A DNA stretch of 64,000 nt from Syngnathus acus (GCF_901709675.1 NC_051089.1:20499508-20563507), one strand, 5' to 3'; counted from the stretch's first letter, positions 47,825 through 59,849 are shown. Notes: generated by a model from the letters alone, not told the origin. Program-made: numbers and translations.

Positions 47825-48596
47825 TACTTTTACAAATATATAAATAACCCAACAAGAATATTTTTGCAGCTGTAGTTGTTATCAGCATATATTCTTCATG
47901 ACTACCCTGTCATAAACCCAAAACAACCTGGAAGACCTCACGATCTGACATGTAACATAAACAAATGAACGGTGGTATTGTCTGTTGTAGCTTTGGCAAA
48001 TACTGTTGACAGATGTTGTCAACAATGATCACCTAAATAGGTCCACTCTCAAGACCTTGAAATTGGTACACAAACTAGGGTGGTAGTCAATCCAAAAAAA
48101 AATTTGTCCAAATTTTCACCCATGGGACTGGTTGCTGAGGCAAAACCAGATAGATTATTTAAATCAGCTACAGTGCACTACATGCTCTTGACCTGACTGG
48201 TCCTTACCACAATGCTAAATCAGACCAAGCAATGAAATGTGGCAACAGGGTTAATGGATCTAAATCAGACAAGCTGAAAAGAGGGATTTAGTTAAGCATC
48301 GTTACCGGGTTCTGCTGGCGTGACAACGCACACGTGCCGGTTGACCGGTAGCGCATATCAGTCCGATTAGGGTGTAAGTTATCACTCGCAGAATGATCGG
48401 GTCACAATTTTAATCATGGCCACCAGCGCCAGCCAATGCAGTAGTCTCTTCTCTTGGTTAAAGTTCAAAATGGTGAAGTAAAAAATGGAGGGCAAATTAT
48501 TTCATGTCTGAGTTTTTGATTGTTATATTTATTAAGAAAAATACATCTGACTTATTTAATTATAATACAGTATTATTTTAATTTAGACTAAATTTT
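47825..48596. other. unannotated intron sequence
   Basis: No gene; nothing recognised. Confidence 0.4.
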
Positions 48597-48741
48597 ATAG
48601 CTGGTCCCACCCATAATAATGGTTTAATCCGAAGTCATTGTCGTCCCGTGATCAACGATTACTCAACCAATAAGAATTTGGTCGGACAAGGGTCCTTGTC
48701 GACCAAACATCAAACCAACCGACCAGCAGATGTCAGCCCTA
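48597..48741 (-). mobile_element. possible hAT end fragment
   Basis: On the minus strand it reads TAGGGCTGACATCTGCTGGT, then TTTGGTCGACAAGG and TTGAGTAATCG, resembling the GGGCTG..GTCGA..ATCG style of a common hAT terminus. No opposite end is seen. Confidence 0.3.
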
Positions 48742-48829
48742 GCAAAAACTTAACAAAGGACTAAATGAGAAATATATCAAGCAATGCCACAGCAGTAAAA
48801 AATAAATAAATAAGTGAGTCATTTTATAC

Positions 48830-51314
48830 CTTGTTCCAAAGGCCTCTTGGTTTCCTGTGGGGGAGTCTAGGCTTTCTCCTGACTTGGGTGGCCTATCACG
48901 ATTCATGTGTTGCAGAATGGAGCTCAACTCTGTGATAACTGTGTTCTTGGTGTCTGGTGTAGATGGGGGGCTATGAAGCTCAGGGGGTTGATCACCCCAC
49001 AGCTTTGATGTCCTTTGAGTGGGCGTCCTCGGAGGTTCAGAGGATGAAGTTCGAGCAGGAAGAGCCTGAGGTGGGGACCCATAAGATTCTGGTGGTTCTT
49101 CAATTAGGGCGTCATGGTAAAGTGAAGTTCTGTTGATGACTGATTTTCCTTTGGGTTTGGGAGGTACCGGGGGTCTATCCACCAGGAAGGAATGCCCATC
49201 TGCAGTAGCATAAAGGCTCTCCAGGGTGGTGTCACAGAAGCCTCCCTCTGACGAAAGGGTGGAGATGCTTGACACGGTGCTGGTGGTCTCCATGTGCTGA
49301 GGATCTCCGCTGCTGCGGCTGTCTACCTCTTCAATTCCAGAGTCCCTGATCCCTGCTTCTGGGTCTGGTGGGGGAGGAGGATACGAAGGGGGAATACTGT
49401 TTGTCACTCGTTTGTGTTGATCAGTAACAAGTGGAGGGGCATGGACATTATATGGGGGGAGCAGAGGCCCCCCATTCCTTCTCTGTTGTTGAAGCATTTG
49501 TGCAATGGCACTCGCCTGGTCATCAGGGATGTCAATGCTGTTTGCAAACTCTAGGGGAGGTGGGAGTGGCTCTACAAAGTCAAAATCCTCATCAATGTCA
49601 ACTGACGCCAGAGGAGGAGGGGGTATCCGGAAGGGTAGCTTCACTGGTTCATCTAAGGATTCCCCTAGAGGAATGCTGCGTCTTCGTGTTGAGGAGGACT
49701 GAGGATTAATAGACAATGATGGGCCACTGCGAGGATCAGGTTGATTGGGGTCTTTAAGCTCAGATGGCCTGTTGCTATCCTGCCCTTCCAACTCTTGACA
49801 ATTTAACTTGTTGCTTGCCTCTGTGCTGGTGTGAACCATTAAGAGCCCAGCTGATTTAGGAGTGTCAGCCACATCTGCTGGTGCACTTTTCCTCTCTTCA
49901 ACTGCCTGATGTTGTTGCTCTTCCCGGGCTGCGTCAGACTCGTATTTCTGCTCAGTCATTTGCCTCCGCAAGCCGCCTCGACCTGGACGACCCATGGTTG
50001 CCGAGGAGATTGCAGCAAAACTCGTCTCGATCCCAGACCGCAACTTGGTATCAATAAAGAGTGGCTGATTAAGATCTGGTTTGTGGCTTGGCTGCAGGGG
50101 GAGGGAATGGGCTTCATGTTTGGGAGTTTGCGGAACCTGAGGAAGATTTTGCTGATGATTTTGTTGCTCCTTCATTGCTCGGTCACGAGCTGCGAGGGCC
50201 AAAGCAAGAGGAGAATTAGGGTCAAGAGGTTTACCAGTGACAGGATGAAGGTAGGTTCCATTGGCCTTGTAGTGGCTCTTTGGTGGTGTGGCTGGGAGAC
50301 TAACGGGGCTGTCCAAGTTAGGACATTGTCCTGTTTTAGTGTTTAGAGGCTCCCGAACAACTGTGGGCTCTGGAGTGTTGAAATCGGTCATGTTTCCACT
50401 GCCTCCCCCGACAGGAGGTCCAAGGTGCACTGCTGGAGCCATCATCCTCTTAAGTCGCTCGTCACTACCAAACATGCCTTCATCAATGGATTTTGACTGC
50501 CGAAGCCGAGGTGTTGGTGTAGGGCCAATTAAATCATCATCCCCCATATCTACTGACTGGAAGGAAATAGAGTTCTTTCTTGCCTCAAGTCTTTTCTCAC
50601 GGTCTCGTACCGCCCCAGCGATAGCTGCCGCAAATGGGTTGCCTAGAGACATTGGGTCTTCAGGACGCAAACCACCACTTCCACCAACAGCTGGCATTAG
50701 AGATGGGTGCTCTGGAGTGGTGGGCTCAATTTCCATACTGCTACCCTGGCTGCTCTTGCCACTGCTGCTGGTGGATGGTTCCTTGACAATGATGGTCGGA
50801 ATGGGGATGGAAGAGCATGTTCGCTCAACAGGTGTAGTAGGCATGGAAACTGGGCCCGATGGGCTTGCTGGCATATGACATATTTTTTCTGGACTGTCCT
50901 CAACATTTGACTGTTTTACTAGCATGCCCTTTCTTCGGGCTGGTTTTGCTGGCACATACAAATTTTTATTGCCTACCTCAGAGTAAGGGTTTTCGGGCAC
51001 TGGTGTACGCCCTCGAGTGCGCGGGCTCTCAAAATGCTCTGAACTCTGTCTGTGATAACCTCTCCTCAATGTACCAATATCTGAGGTTCTACTAATACTT
51101 GTCACTGCGTTAGGTGAGTTCTGGGTGAAGCTGGGTCTTGTGGTACCGTAACTCTTGGGTGTTGAGACAGCAGGGGAGTTGTAGGCAGGTGGTGAGGGGG
51201 GAGAAATGGCTGGAGGAGGAGGGATATCCTCTGAAGTATCTGGCATGGAGAGGCTACGGGAGAACTTAAGAAGAGGTGGTGTAAGGAAACCCTGTTTTTC
51301 CTCCTCTGTTGTAC
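48830..51314 (-). CDS. shank2: SHANK2 large proline-rich exon
   Basis: Acceptor TTTCTTCAAG|GTACAACAG and donor AACAAG|GTATAA; 2,485 bp, with 827 full codons plus two bases at each end. It opens GTTEEEKQGFLTPPLL, then SRSLSMPDTSEDIPPPP. Conserved SHANK2 blocks follow in order: PENPYSEVG, VYVPAKPARRKGML, SIPIPTIIVKEPSTSS, FAAAIAGAVRDREKRLEARK, LPFRIPPPPLASVD, the Homer ligand PPLEF (49546-49560), SGIEEVDSRSS, and PPVPPKPK (about 49151-49174), a proline-rich ligand of the kind bound by cortactin SH3. These link the scaffold to Homer, mGluR/IP3R and actin. Repeated Pro/Ser tracts indicate disorder. An antisense frame here is a shadow. Confidence 0.96.
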
Positions 51315-51380
51315 CTTGAAGAAAGTGAGCAGAAAGTAAATACAGATTTAGAATATGGTAACACCATTCAAAATAAACAT

Positions 51381-51731
51381 CCATCTATTTTCTGAACCGC
51401 TTAGTCCCCACGGGGGTGTGCTGGAGCCTATCCCAGCCGTCATCGGGCAGTAGGCAGGGGACACTCTGAACCGGTTGCCAGCCAATCGCAGGGCACACAG
51501 AGACAAACAACCATTTGCACTCGCACTCACACCTAGGGACAATTTGGAGTCTTCAATCGGCCTACCAAGCATGTTTTTGGGAGGTGGGAGGAAACCGGAG
51601 TGCCCGGAGAAAACCCACGCGGGCCCGGGGAGAACATGCAAACTCCACACAGGGAGGGCCGGAGGTGGAATCGAACCCGCACCCTCCTAACTGTGAGGCG
51701 GACGTGCTACCCAGTGCGTCACCGAGCCGCC
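51381..51731 (-). mobile_element. tRNA-derived SINE, copy 3, beside a SHANK2 acceptor
   Basis: A 12-bp duplication, CAAAATAAACAT, flanks it (51369-51380 and 51732-51743). The B box GGTTCGATTCC is intact; the A box has one change (TGACGCACTGG). Its 3' tail (GGTTCAGAAAATAGATGG) ends only 66 bp upstream of the first base of the large SHANK2 exon, on the same strand as the gene. Confidence 0.92.
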
Positions 51732-51743
51732 CAAAATAAACAT

Positions 51744-52647
51744 AAAAAACAATAATTAACTAAGTAAACAAACAAGTAAGTAAATAGATAAACAAGGAAA
51801 TAAATAAATAGATGGTCACAAAATTGATATTACAATGAATGAATTACACAATTACTAAAATATGGGTTTATATTATGGTATTGTTTTTACATAATAATTA
51901 GGGTTAGTATAGAATAATGAGGTGAACCTATTTTTTTATGCTTGATAGTACAAGCAGAGAATATCAATGTAAAGTAAAGCTAAAGCCCACGGCACTCTTA
52001 CTCAGAAAATCATTACAAATTATCTTAACTTGCAATGAAAAAAGGACAATAATAAGAAAGTAAATGATCAAAATGTTAACAAGTAACTTGAATCAAAATC
52101 TATACACCATCCAGCCATCTAATAGATATGGAAGGTCAGCATGCATTTGTCAACGAAAACACTTTTAGTGACAGATAAGACCTTGGAGACCTCTTTCAGC
52201 AGACCAGTTTTTAAGTGTCAAATTTAAAATACCTGTTGTTATAATAAGAATATAATGTAAGAAATTGTTCTTTAATTATGCTGTCTAATGAATATTGTTC
52301 ATTACATAGTTATGGAAAACATCTGCACAGCAACACAGTGTCAAAACACTGACCACGATTCATCATCTTAAAAACAACTCAGTATTATCAATGGAGAGTT
52401 CGCCGAGTTAGCCAACATCATTCTAATTCATATATCTAATTTATACTCTAATATAATTTATAATATAATCATATCTAATTTATAAGATTTAATATAATTG
52501 TTGCACACAGAGCAAGAACAAGACTTCTGAGCATTAAAGTGATATTTGGTACAGTTGATAATGTACAAGGGCACAAGTTACTGCAATTTTTCAGGTTGCA
52601 TGTCATCAGTGTTACACAATACATAAACATCTAAAATGTAATCATAC
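51744..52647 (-). other. shank2: SHANK2 intron
   Basis: AT-rich; no gene or repeat recognised beyond A/T-rich simple sequence. Confidence 0.6.
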
Positions 52648-52753
52648 CTATGGACTTTTGCTTCCTAAGCACGCCCTTCTCTGGTAACCCCAGAAAGGCC
52701 CCTGGCACAGTGGGTGGGACCACTGCTACTCCCTGGCGGTCATGGTACATGGA
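52648..52753 (-). CDS. shank2: SHANK2 exon (proline/valine linker, QKSI)
   Basis: Acceptor TTTGCAG|TCC, donor CCATAG|GTATGA; 106 bp, phase 0 in, phase 1 out. It encodes SMYHDRQGVAVVPPTVPG, then FLGLPEKG and RKQKSI, matching SHANK2's SVYERQG..PTVPG..FLG.P.G..R.QKSI segment upstream of the TEEE block. Its last G plus GT of the next exon makes Gly (SIGTTEEE), so the junction is continuous. It is too short to show as a long frame. Confidence 0.93.
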
Positions 52754-53266
52754 CTGCAAACATGAAAATTGTTACTAACATACAGAGAAAACAAGCATTT
52801 TGAAATTTTAACACTGTAATCCTTATCTCCTGAAATGATTTTAATAAATTTTATTTTTGTCTTGGACACATTTTTTGTCTTGCACACATCACAAGAAGTT
52901 GGGTCAAAACAATTCAACATGTTGAATATTAAAATCAATCTGAACACATGGCAGAAATACCAAACAAAATTATCTTTGTAGCTATTACGACAATTGGAGT
53001 GTCCTTAAGAGTGTCAAGAGGGGAGAAATCAGGATAAAAACAGGCTAATGATCCGACTGCGTGAATCAGGCTTCAGTTGCATCGGAACCTCAGTTCTCAC
53101 ACTTTTCCTTATTAAAATGAATGGAAAAAGAATCCATCCATTCCAGCTCCAGAACCAAGCAGATTTGTGCGATGCCAAATACAACAGAAATATTTTATGA
53201 ACATGTACCTGTTCTAATTTAAACTTCATAAAACTCTTACAGATTAGTACAGTTGTGGTATCTTAC
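52754..53266 (-). other. shank2: SHANK2 intron
   Basis: 513 bp; no repeat recognised. Confidence 0.6.
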
Positions 53267-53379
53267 ATTTTGTTCAGTGGGTGTAATCAAGCAACGACTG
53301 GATGGCCGTGGCTTGATTGTTGCGATCTTCATATCAATTGGTGATGTCTTTTGGGCATGCGTCATCTCTTCAACTTTAT
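53267..53379 (-). CDS. shank2: SHANK2 exon (TIKPRPSSR linker)
   Basis: Acceptor CTTTTTTGCAG|AT, donor CAAAAT|GTAAGA; 113 bp, phase 1 in, phase 0 out. It encodes D-KVEEMTHAQKTSPIDMKI, then ATIKPRPSSRCLITPTEQN, corresponding to the KLDEM..ATVKQRPTSR segment of the SHANK family between the PDZ/IRSp53-binding region and the proline-rich exon. It joins in frame to the microexon and to 52753. Confidence 0.92.
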
Positions 53380-53651
53380 CTGCAAAAAAGGCAATTCATG
53401 ATTTCATGAACAAAGGGAAAACTACCAAGCTGTTTTTTGGTTTGCAAAGCTTCTCGTGAGCCAAATGCAAGCTAATCATTCACTGGGTTCCTTTTACCAC
53501 ACTCAGTTGCGGATGAAGCTGCAACAGAAAACACTAGCGTAATACGTACAGGGGGAGCAAGTGGACTGAGGTGAAATGTCTTGGGTGTGTTAAGCCTTGA
53601 AAGCCGTGCAAAGTCTTTTCAAGCAGCCGACTCAATAGCATCATACAAGTA

Positions 53652-55038
53652 CCGTAATTTTCGGACTATAAGTCGCGTTTTTTTTTCATAGTTTGGGTGG
53701 GGGGGGCGACTTATAATAAGGAGCGACTTACATGTGTTTTTTTTCCCAAAATTTCCCCCCCCAAAAAAAAGTGAAACCGCGATAAACGAACCGCGATGTA
53801 GCAAGGGATTACTGTAATTTGAATTTCAAGTGACGTCAGCAGCGCGACACGGCGTGGCGCGGCGGTTGTTTACATAAAGGACAAAGATTGATCACGGGAT
53901 GACGAAGATGACGAAGGACCCCACGTACTACCGGCATCATTAGCGGCTTTGTTTCTAAGTGACACGGCGGACGAAGAGTTTGAAGGATTTAAGGATTTGG
54001 AGTGACACAGAAGGTTTGAAAAACTATTATGGCTTTTACGCACGCCAGGTCCTATTCTATGGAGCTCTCTTTCACCTCCGTGGATGGAAGTCTGGGGCCG
54101 GCGTTCGGCCGGGTGGCTGTCCGGGGACGGTGGATGGGGCTCGGTCATGGCTTTTACGCACGCCCGGTCCTATTCTATGGAGCTCTCTTCCACTTCCGTG
54201 GCTGGAAGTCCACGCCGCCACACGCCTGGCAGTTTGTTTGGTTAGATAAAGAGCCGTTTACCAAACCCACGTCTTTCCTTGTACTTTGTTAACGCTACAA
54301 TATAGTTATATACTAGATCTGTGGAATAACGACGAGGCTGACGTCAGGGTGCACGCGCGGCGTTGTTGACAAAGGACGAGGAATTTGATCGATGGATTTA
54401 ATGATTTAGAGTGCACAGATGGTTTGATAATACTATTGCTTATATAATAGTTATTTGATATCTTATTTATATATCGTTATATGGGTCTGTGGAATATTTT
54501 GAAGTGCAAGCGCCGTCAGCTGTGCGCACCCATTGTTGACAAAGGACGATCGATGGATTTAATGATTTGGAGTGACACAGATGGTTTGATAACATTATTG
54601 CTTATATAATAGTTATTTGATATATAATTTATATATCGTTATATGGGCCTGTGGAATATTTTGAAGTGCAAGCGCCGTCAGCGGCGCGCACGCATTGTTG
54701 ACAAAGGACGATCTATGGAATTAATGAATTGGAGTGACACAGATGGTTTTATTAACGTGTTATTTATGTAATAGTTTTTTTAATAACTCTGAATTTTACG
54801 TCAGGGCCGTTCTCAGCTCTTCGTTTGTGTTTATGTCACGTTAGCATACCTATCGTTTAGCCTGTTGTTGCTCGTTCATGACTGTTCTTGGTGTTGGATT
54901 TTGTCGAATAAATTGCCCCCCAAAATGCGACTTATACTCCGGAGCGACTTACTATATATGTTTTTTTTTCACTTTTTTGGGCATTTTATGGCTGATGCGA
55001 CTTGTACTCCGGAGCGACTTATAGTCCGAAAATTACGG
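53652..55038. mobile_element. MITE family C, long copy 1 (1.39 kb)
   Basis: Ends CCGTAATTTTCGGACTATAA and the inverse, TA on both sides. The interior carries a degenerate tandem repeat of about 160-170 bp (TGTTGACAAAGGACGA near 54364, 54534 and 54693). It also carries a 121-bp-spaced duplication of GGCTTTTACGCACGCC (about 54030 and 54151), and a piece of another DNA transposon end near 53797-53815. No transposase. It lies in the SHANK2 intron upstream of 53379. Confidence 0.9.
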
Positions 55039-55082
55039 TATTAGGGTTCTTCCTCAGTCAATACCAAATGAGGAATAATTGT

Positions 55083-55165
55083 TCATTTAAGTCTATGTGA
55101 AGGTCTTTGAGACTGCTTGTGATTTAGGGCTATACAAATAAACTTGACTTGACTTGACTTATCAA
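55083..55165 (+). mobile_element. L2-type LINE 3' tail fragment
   Basis: Same tail as 569-651, starting near GTCTATGTGAAGGTCTTTGA and ending in four CTTGA units. Confidence 0.75.
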
Positions 55166-56517
55166 GTATGCCGTGAGCTTTCTGTCTGGTCTCTTTTTTT
55201 GTTGAATCCAACATGTAAAAGATATCGACTGCATACTTGTCTGGACTTAACTCCCTCTGCGATGATGCCATTAGAATGAGCCCACTTCATATGTTATGCT
55301 TATAGATGCTACATGCTAGCCCTGATCTAGCCTCACATCACCTCCCTGACTTTTCTCTTTCGTATGTAGAAAGCTTTCCATGCATTACGAGGTGCGATTA
55401 CTTAGAGTGACTCGGAAAACAATCCTCTTCTTCTGCGCATCTATACACAGAGGAGAGGAATGGGGAGAGGTGGGTAGGTTTAAGGAAGGAAGGAAAGGGG
55501 AGGAAAGGAGCATCAATGATCTTAAGTCGTTTACTATATATTCAGCGCAGTCACACACCATCCACACACTACTCACACACAAAAATAAACATTTCCTTTC
55601 TCTGGAAGCTGCCTCCCAATTGGATTTCAACTACATCACAAAACATGTAACATGGTTGCCCTGGAAACCTATCTCTGACTGAACATTTTTTTATCATTTT
55701 ATTGGAATAACCTTTCTCCTCACACATACAAATGTGCACACATTTACTGTACCAAGCCATAGAAATATAAGCCCGCGGTGACACAGGGGGAATAGGAGGA
55801 AGAATAAACACACACACAAAGAAGAAGAAATGACAGCAAATTTCCTTTTTTTTTTTTTAGGTCAGACCTAATTAACAAACATTGACTCACAGAGAATGTT
55901 TATTTTTTTGGTATGTGTTTTGGTGACATACAAACACAATCTCAAACACTTTACACTGCTCAGCATGGCATGTTTTGGACAGGTTTTTATGTTCAGCCTG
56001 TATCTCATGTAGTCACGAGTGTGCATGTAGCAAATGTTGGTATTCCTGGTTCCTAAAAGGTTGCAAAGAGTTGTAAATGACAAAAACTGTTGACTATTAA
56101 AGCTTTTGGCAAATGTCTTTGCAACCTCGAATGAACCCTGATGAAAAATCAACATTCAGGCCGTGCACAAACCCTCGCTGCTCAGTGAGATACAGGCTTT
56201 AGTGTTACAAAAGAAAATTGTGTGTCATCCTGCATATGAGATTCAGGAAACAATAATTGGTGGACTACCATTCAAAAACATCCTAACCAAACAAAAGCCA
56301 AAATGATGAACAAACAATAAAGTGTTGTACAGCAAGCAGACATAAATCCTTGAACACACTTTCATGTTACAACAGCAAATCATGCAGTGGCTGAGAAAGA
56401 CAACAACAGTTTAAAAAACCACAATAAATAAAAAACATTGTTAATTCATCGCAGAAAGCTGGAGAAAATACAGTCAATATACAGGATCATACTGTTAGCA
56501 TGCCTATAATAACTTAC
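55166..56517 (-). other. shank2: SHANK2 intron
   Basis: No gene or transposon recognised; A/G-rich patch near 55440-55510. Confidence 0.5.
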
Positions 56518-56541
56518 CACCTTTCTTTTTCCTTAGAGTGG
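56518..56541 (-). CDS. shank2: SHANK2 24-nt microexon
   Basis: On the minus strand GTCACTCCAAG precedes 24 bases encoding (A)TLRKKKG, followed by a strong donor GTAAGT. Two bases finish an Ala codon if the previous exon ends in G, and the final G combines with AT of the next exon to make Asp. The result, ATLRKKKG-DKVEEM, lines up with ASIRRRKG-EKLDEM in other SHANK proteins. Phase, both splice sites and homology agree. A GTGGTAAG tandem donor could also yield a 21-nt form. The basic cluster may be alternatively included. Confidence 0.8.
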
Positions 56542-57112
56542 CTTGGAGTGACAGAAAACATTGTTCAGTCTTGCAAGTACAAGACAGACCCCATTTGTTT
56601 GGAAAACAATCATTAATCAATTTGATTACTACTCATAGGTTAGAAATTATGTTTCTATTATCCATCAGTAAACTTTGCTTTCATTCTAATTAAATAAGGT
56701 ACAAGCAATGTAATAGTATCAATACCAAGTGGGCTACAGTATAATAATACACACAGTAGACTTACCACTTCTGCAAAACAGTACTATTAAGTAAACAAGT
56801 AAAATCAGCAGATCTGGAAAGAAAAACATGCTGACCACATGAATGTTTCCATCAGCATTTTTCTGCAGAAGTTAATTCATTCTCCTGCCATTTATTTTTT
56901 CACCATTGACCCCTATCCATGCTCGTGCAACTTTGACACGGGGCACAGTACTGCAATTAGTGATGATGGAGCAAAGTGTGTACAGTAAATCAAGAGCTTT
57001 TTTGAGAAAAAAAACAGACGAAAAAACTTACACATCTATTTAGAACACTTGTTTGAATATTTTTTTTCTCCTAAAAAATACTGTCCTTTTTTGGGGTGGG
57101 TAAAATCAAAAG
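56542..57112 (-). other. shank2: SHANK2 intron
   Basis: No gene recognised. Confidence 0.5.
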
Positions 57113-57178
57113 ATGTGAAGCTCTTTGAGATGTTTCTGTAATAAAGGGCTATATAAATAAATTTGACTTGACTTAAAA
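57113..57178 (+). mobile_element. diverged L2-type LINE 3' tail
   Basis: GTGAAGCTCTTTGAGATG, then AAAGGGCTATATAAATAAAT and TTGACTTGACTT: a related but older tail. Confidence 0.6.
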
Positions 57179-57373
57179 AGATACAAATGTAGACAAAAAC
57201 GCAATTCAGGTTCTTGAGCCCCCAGATTTGAATGTTGTAAACATTTGAAAATTAATAACAAATTAAAGTGTCTCAATCTACATGTTTTTCTTAACGCCAG
57301 TTTACTCTCACCAATTACCTATTCTTGGGGAATTCCAGTAGCAAGACTAACAAACTCGTCAAAATATGAATTA

Positions 57374-58979
57374 CCGTATTTTCCGCACTATTAGGCGCAC
57401 CGGATTATAAGGCGCACATTCAATGAACGGCCCATTTTAAAACTTTGTCCATATATAAGGCGCACCGGATTATAAGGCGCATAAAATAGAAGCTATACTG
57501 CAACAAACTGAGGTTGACTAGGGTTGCGGTATGCATCCACTAGCCAATAACCAACGAGCCCTCTGTAAACAATCGCGTTTCTCAAACGATCTCCTATAAA
57601 ATGATCGGAACTGACTAAAGTTCGATCTAACGCATTGGTACTACTTACCTATGTTTCCCTTCCATATCGATCCGTAGATTTACTCGAAACATTAACAGAG
57701 CAGCCTATTTTGACATGAAATAGCCTGGTACGTATAGCAGCTATCGTTATAGCATTAGCCATCCGCAAAGTCCCATGAGCCTCAGCTCGCAATCTCCCAT
57801 GAGCCTCAGCAAAGTGTAAACAATCGCGTTTCTCAAACGATCTATAAAATGATCGGAACTGACTAAAGTTCGATCTAACGCATTGGTACTACTTACCTAT
57901 GTTTCCCTTCCATATCGATCCGTAGATTTACTCGAAACATTAACAGAGCAGCCTATTTTGACATGAAATAGCCTGGTACGTATAGCAGCTATCGTTATAG
58001 CATTAGCCATCCGCAAAGTCCCATGAGCCTCAGCTCGCAATCTCCCATGAGCCTCAGCAAAGTGTAAACAATCGCGTTTCTCAAACGATCTCCTATAAAA
58101 TGATCGGAACTGACTAAAGTTCGATCTAACGCATTGGTACTACTTACCTATGTTTCCCTTCCATATCGATCCGTAGATTTACTCGAAACATTAACAGCAG
58201 CCTATTTTGACATGAAATAGCCTGGTACGTATAGCAGCTATCGTTATAGCATTAGCCATCCGCAAAGTCCCAAGAGCCTCAGCTCGCAATCTCCCATGAG
58301 CCTCAGCAAAGTGTAAACAATCGCGTTTCTCAAACGATCTCCTATAAAATGATCGGAACTGACTAAAGTTCGATCTAACGCATTGGTACTACTTACCTAT
58401 GTTTCCCTTCCATATCGATCCGTAGATTTACTCGAAACATTAACAGAGCAGCCTATTTTGACATGAAATAGCCTGGTACGTATAGCAGCTATCGTTATAG
58501 CATTAGCCATCCGCAAAGTCCCATGAGCCTCAGCTCGCAATCTCCCATGAGCCTCAGCAAAGTGTAAACAATCGCGTTTCTCAAACGATCTCCTATAAAA
58601 TGATCGGAACTGACTAAAGTTCGATCTAACACATTGGTACTGCTTACCTATGTTTCCCTTCCATATCAATCCGTAAATTTACTCGAAACATTAACGGAGC
58701 AGCCTATTTTGAAATGAAATAGCCTCGCGGGTACAACAGCTATTCGGTGACGCCCCCTGACTACAGTTGCCGTAATGTTGGGAAGCGATGCGACCTTGTA
58801 ATTTACTAGTCGTACTAAAACGTACTGAAACATTTTGGCAGAGCACTGTGTACAACCAGTATGGATCAACAAATTCATCAATTGATCCATATATAAGGCG
58901 CTCTGCATTATAAGGCGCACTGTGTTTTTTTTAGTAAAATGTAAGTTTTTAGGTGCGCCTAATAGTGCGGAAAATACGG
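57374..58979. mobile_element. MITE family B, copy 3 (1.6 kb, five minisatellite units)
   Basis: Ends CCGTATTTTCCGCACTATTA and ..AATAGTGCGGAAAATACGG, TA at both borders. ATTATAAGGCGCAC is doubled at the left. The ~250-bp unit starts near 57564, 57815, 58062, 58312 and 58563, one more than copy 2. Units within a copy are nearly identical, and the terminal unit has its own variants (ACACATTGGTACTGC) shared with copy 2. Confidence 0.93.
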
Positions 58980-59849
58980 TACCCTCTAGAAATGCATTGA
59001 TCTGCACTGCAGCCAATATTCACAATGTTTAAAAAGAAGAAAGCTACAGTGGAGCAGCCATTTGGACTGTGGAGCACCACCACCTCTTCGCTGTCGAGAG
59101 GTAAACACATATTGCAGGCTGCTGGTTAGCATTCAGCACTGAGCTAGGGGCCTTCATGGGCACTCCCAGAGCCCTTTGAGAGTCAGGTAGGTAGGGGGTT
59201 TAACAAAGAGACTATCGTATGGCTCTTGGTTCAACATGGCACTATGTATTAATATTCATACTGGCATTAACATTTATGGGCTCAGATCAGATGATGCGAC
59301 GTCACCGGAACTGGTTTGTTTGAAAGGTATCTGTTACTGCGAGTCCACTTACAGTACAGTTAAAAACCTAAACCATGTGGTAACGCCAGTTGACGCATCT
59401 TAAAAGAGAATGTGTATGAACTTGTAAACATTAAATTATACCTGATGTTGTTTTGAATGAACTATGTTTTTTTTCATGGCACACTGCAAGTCTCCGCCAG
59501 TGATTTGACGTAAAGTAAACAAATGCATGTGTTAATTGCGGGGCGCACGCACCGACCGAACCACCCACCCAACCCATCCATCCATCCATCCATCGACATA
59601 TCATATACGTATTTGTTCAGAGTTTCGGAATAGAATATTCAAAAGTTCTATTCGATTATTCAGTGTGCACCTAAAATGGAGTGCCGGTGGGCACTGTCGG
59701 TGCTCCAAATGGGGACACGCTGCGTCAGAACACATTGCGGGTATGAATGGGTGTGTGAATGGCAGAATGTGAAACAGCGAGGTCGCAAAAGGCAAATCGC
59801 AATATATTGAGGGAACAATGTACATGACTGCGAACTCATGTATTATTGC
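58980..59849. other. unannotated intron sequence
   Basis: No convincing gene. A short plus-strand frame ending at a donor-like site (59025-59100) is discussed under findings. A CCAT repeat lies at 59575-59596. Confidence 0.4.

Larger units (their letters stand above)
23338..48829 (-). other. shank2: SHANK2 last intron (25.5 kb), transposon-rich
   Basis: The donor after 48830 reads AACAAG|GTATAAAA and the acceptor is CCCCCAG|G at 23338. The phase is continuous: two bases AG from the large exon plus G make Arg. Mammalian SHANK2 has a small extra exon in this position (threonine-rich, VTFTVRP-like); I did not find a counterpart. Most of the intron is transposons listed separately. Confidence 0.8.

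Noticed and set aside
49909-50878. Plus-strand frames of 145 and 196 codons
   Set aside because: Antisense shadows of the SHANK2 large exon, whose minus-strand reading has clear homology.
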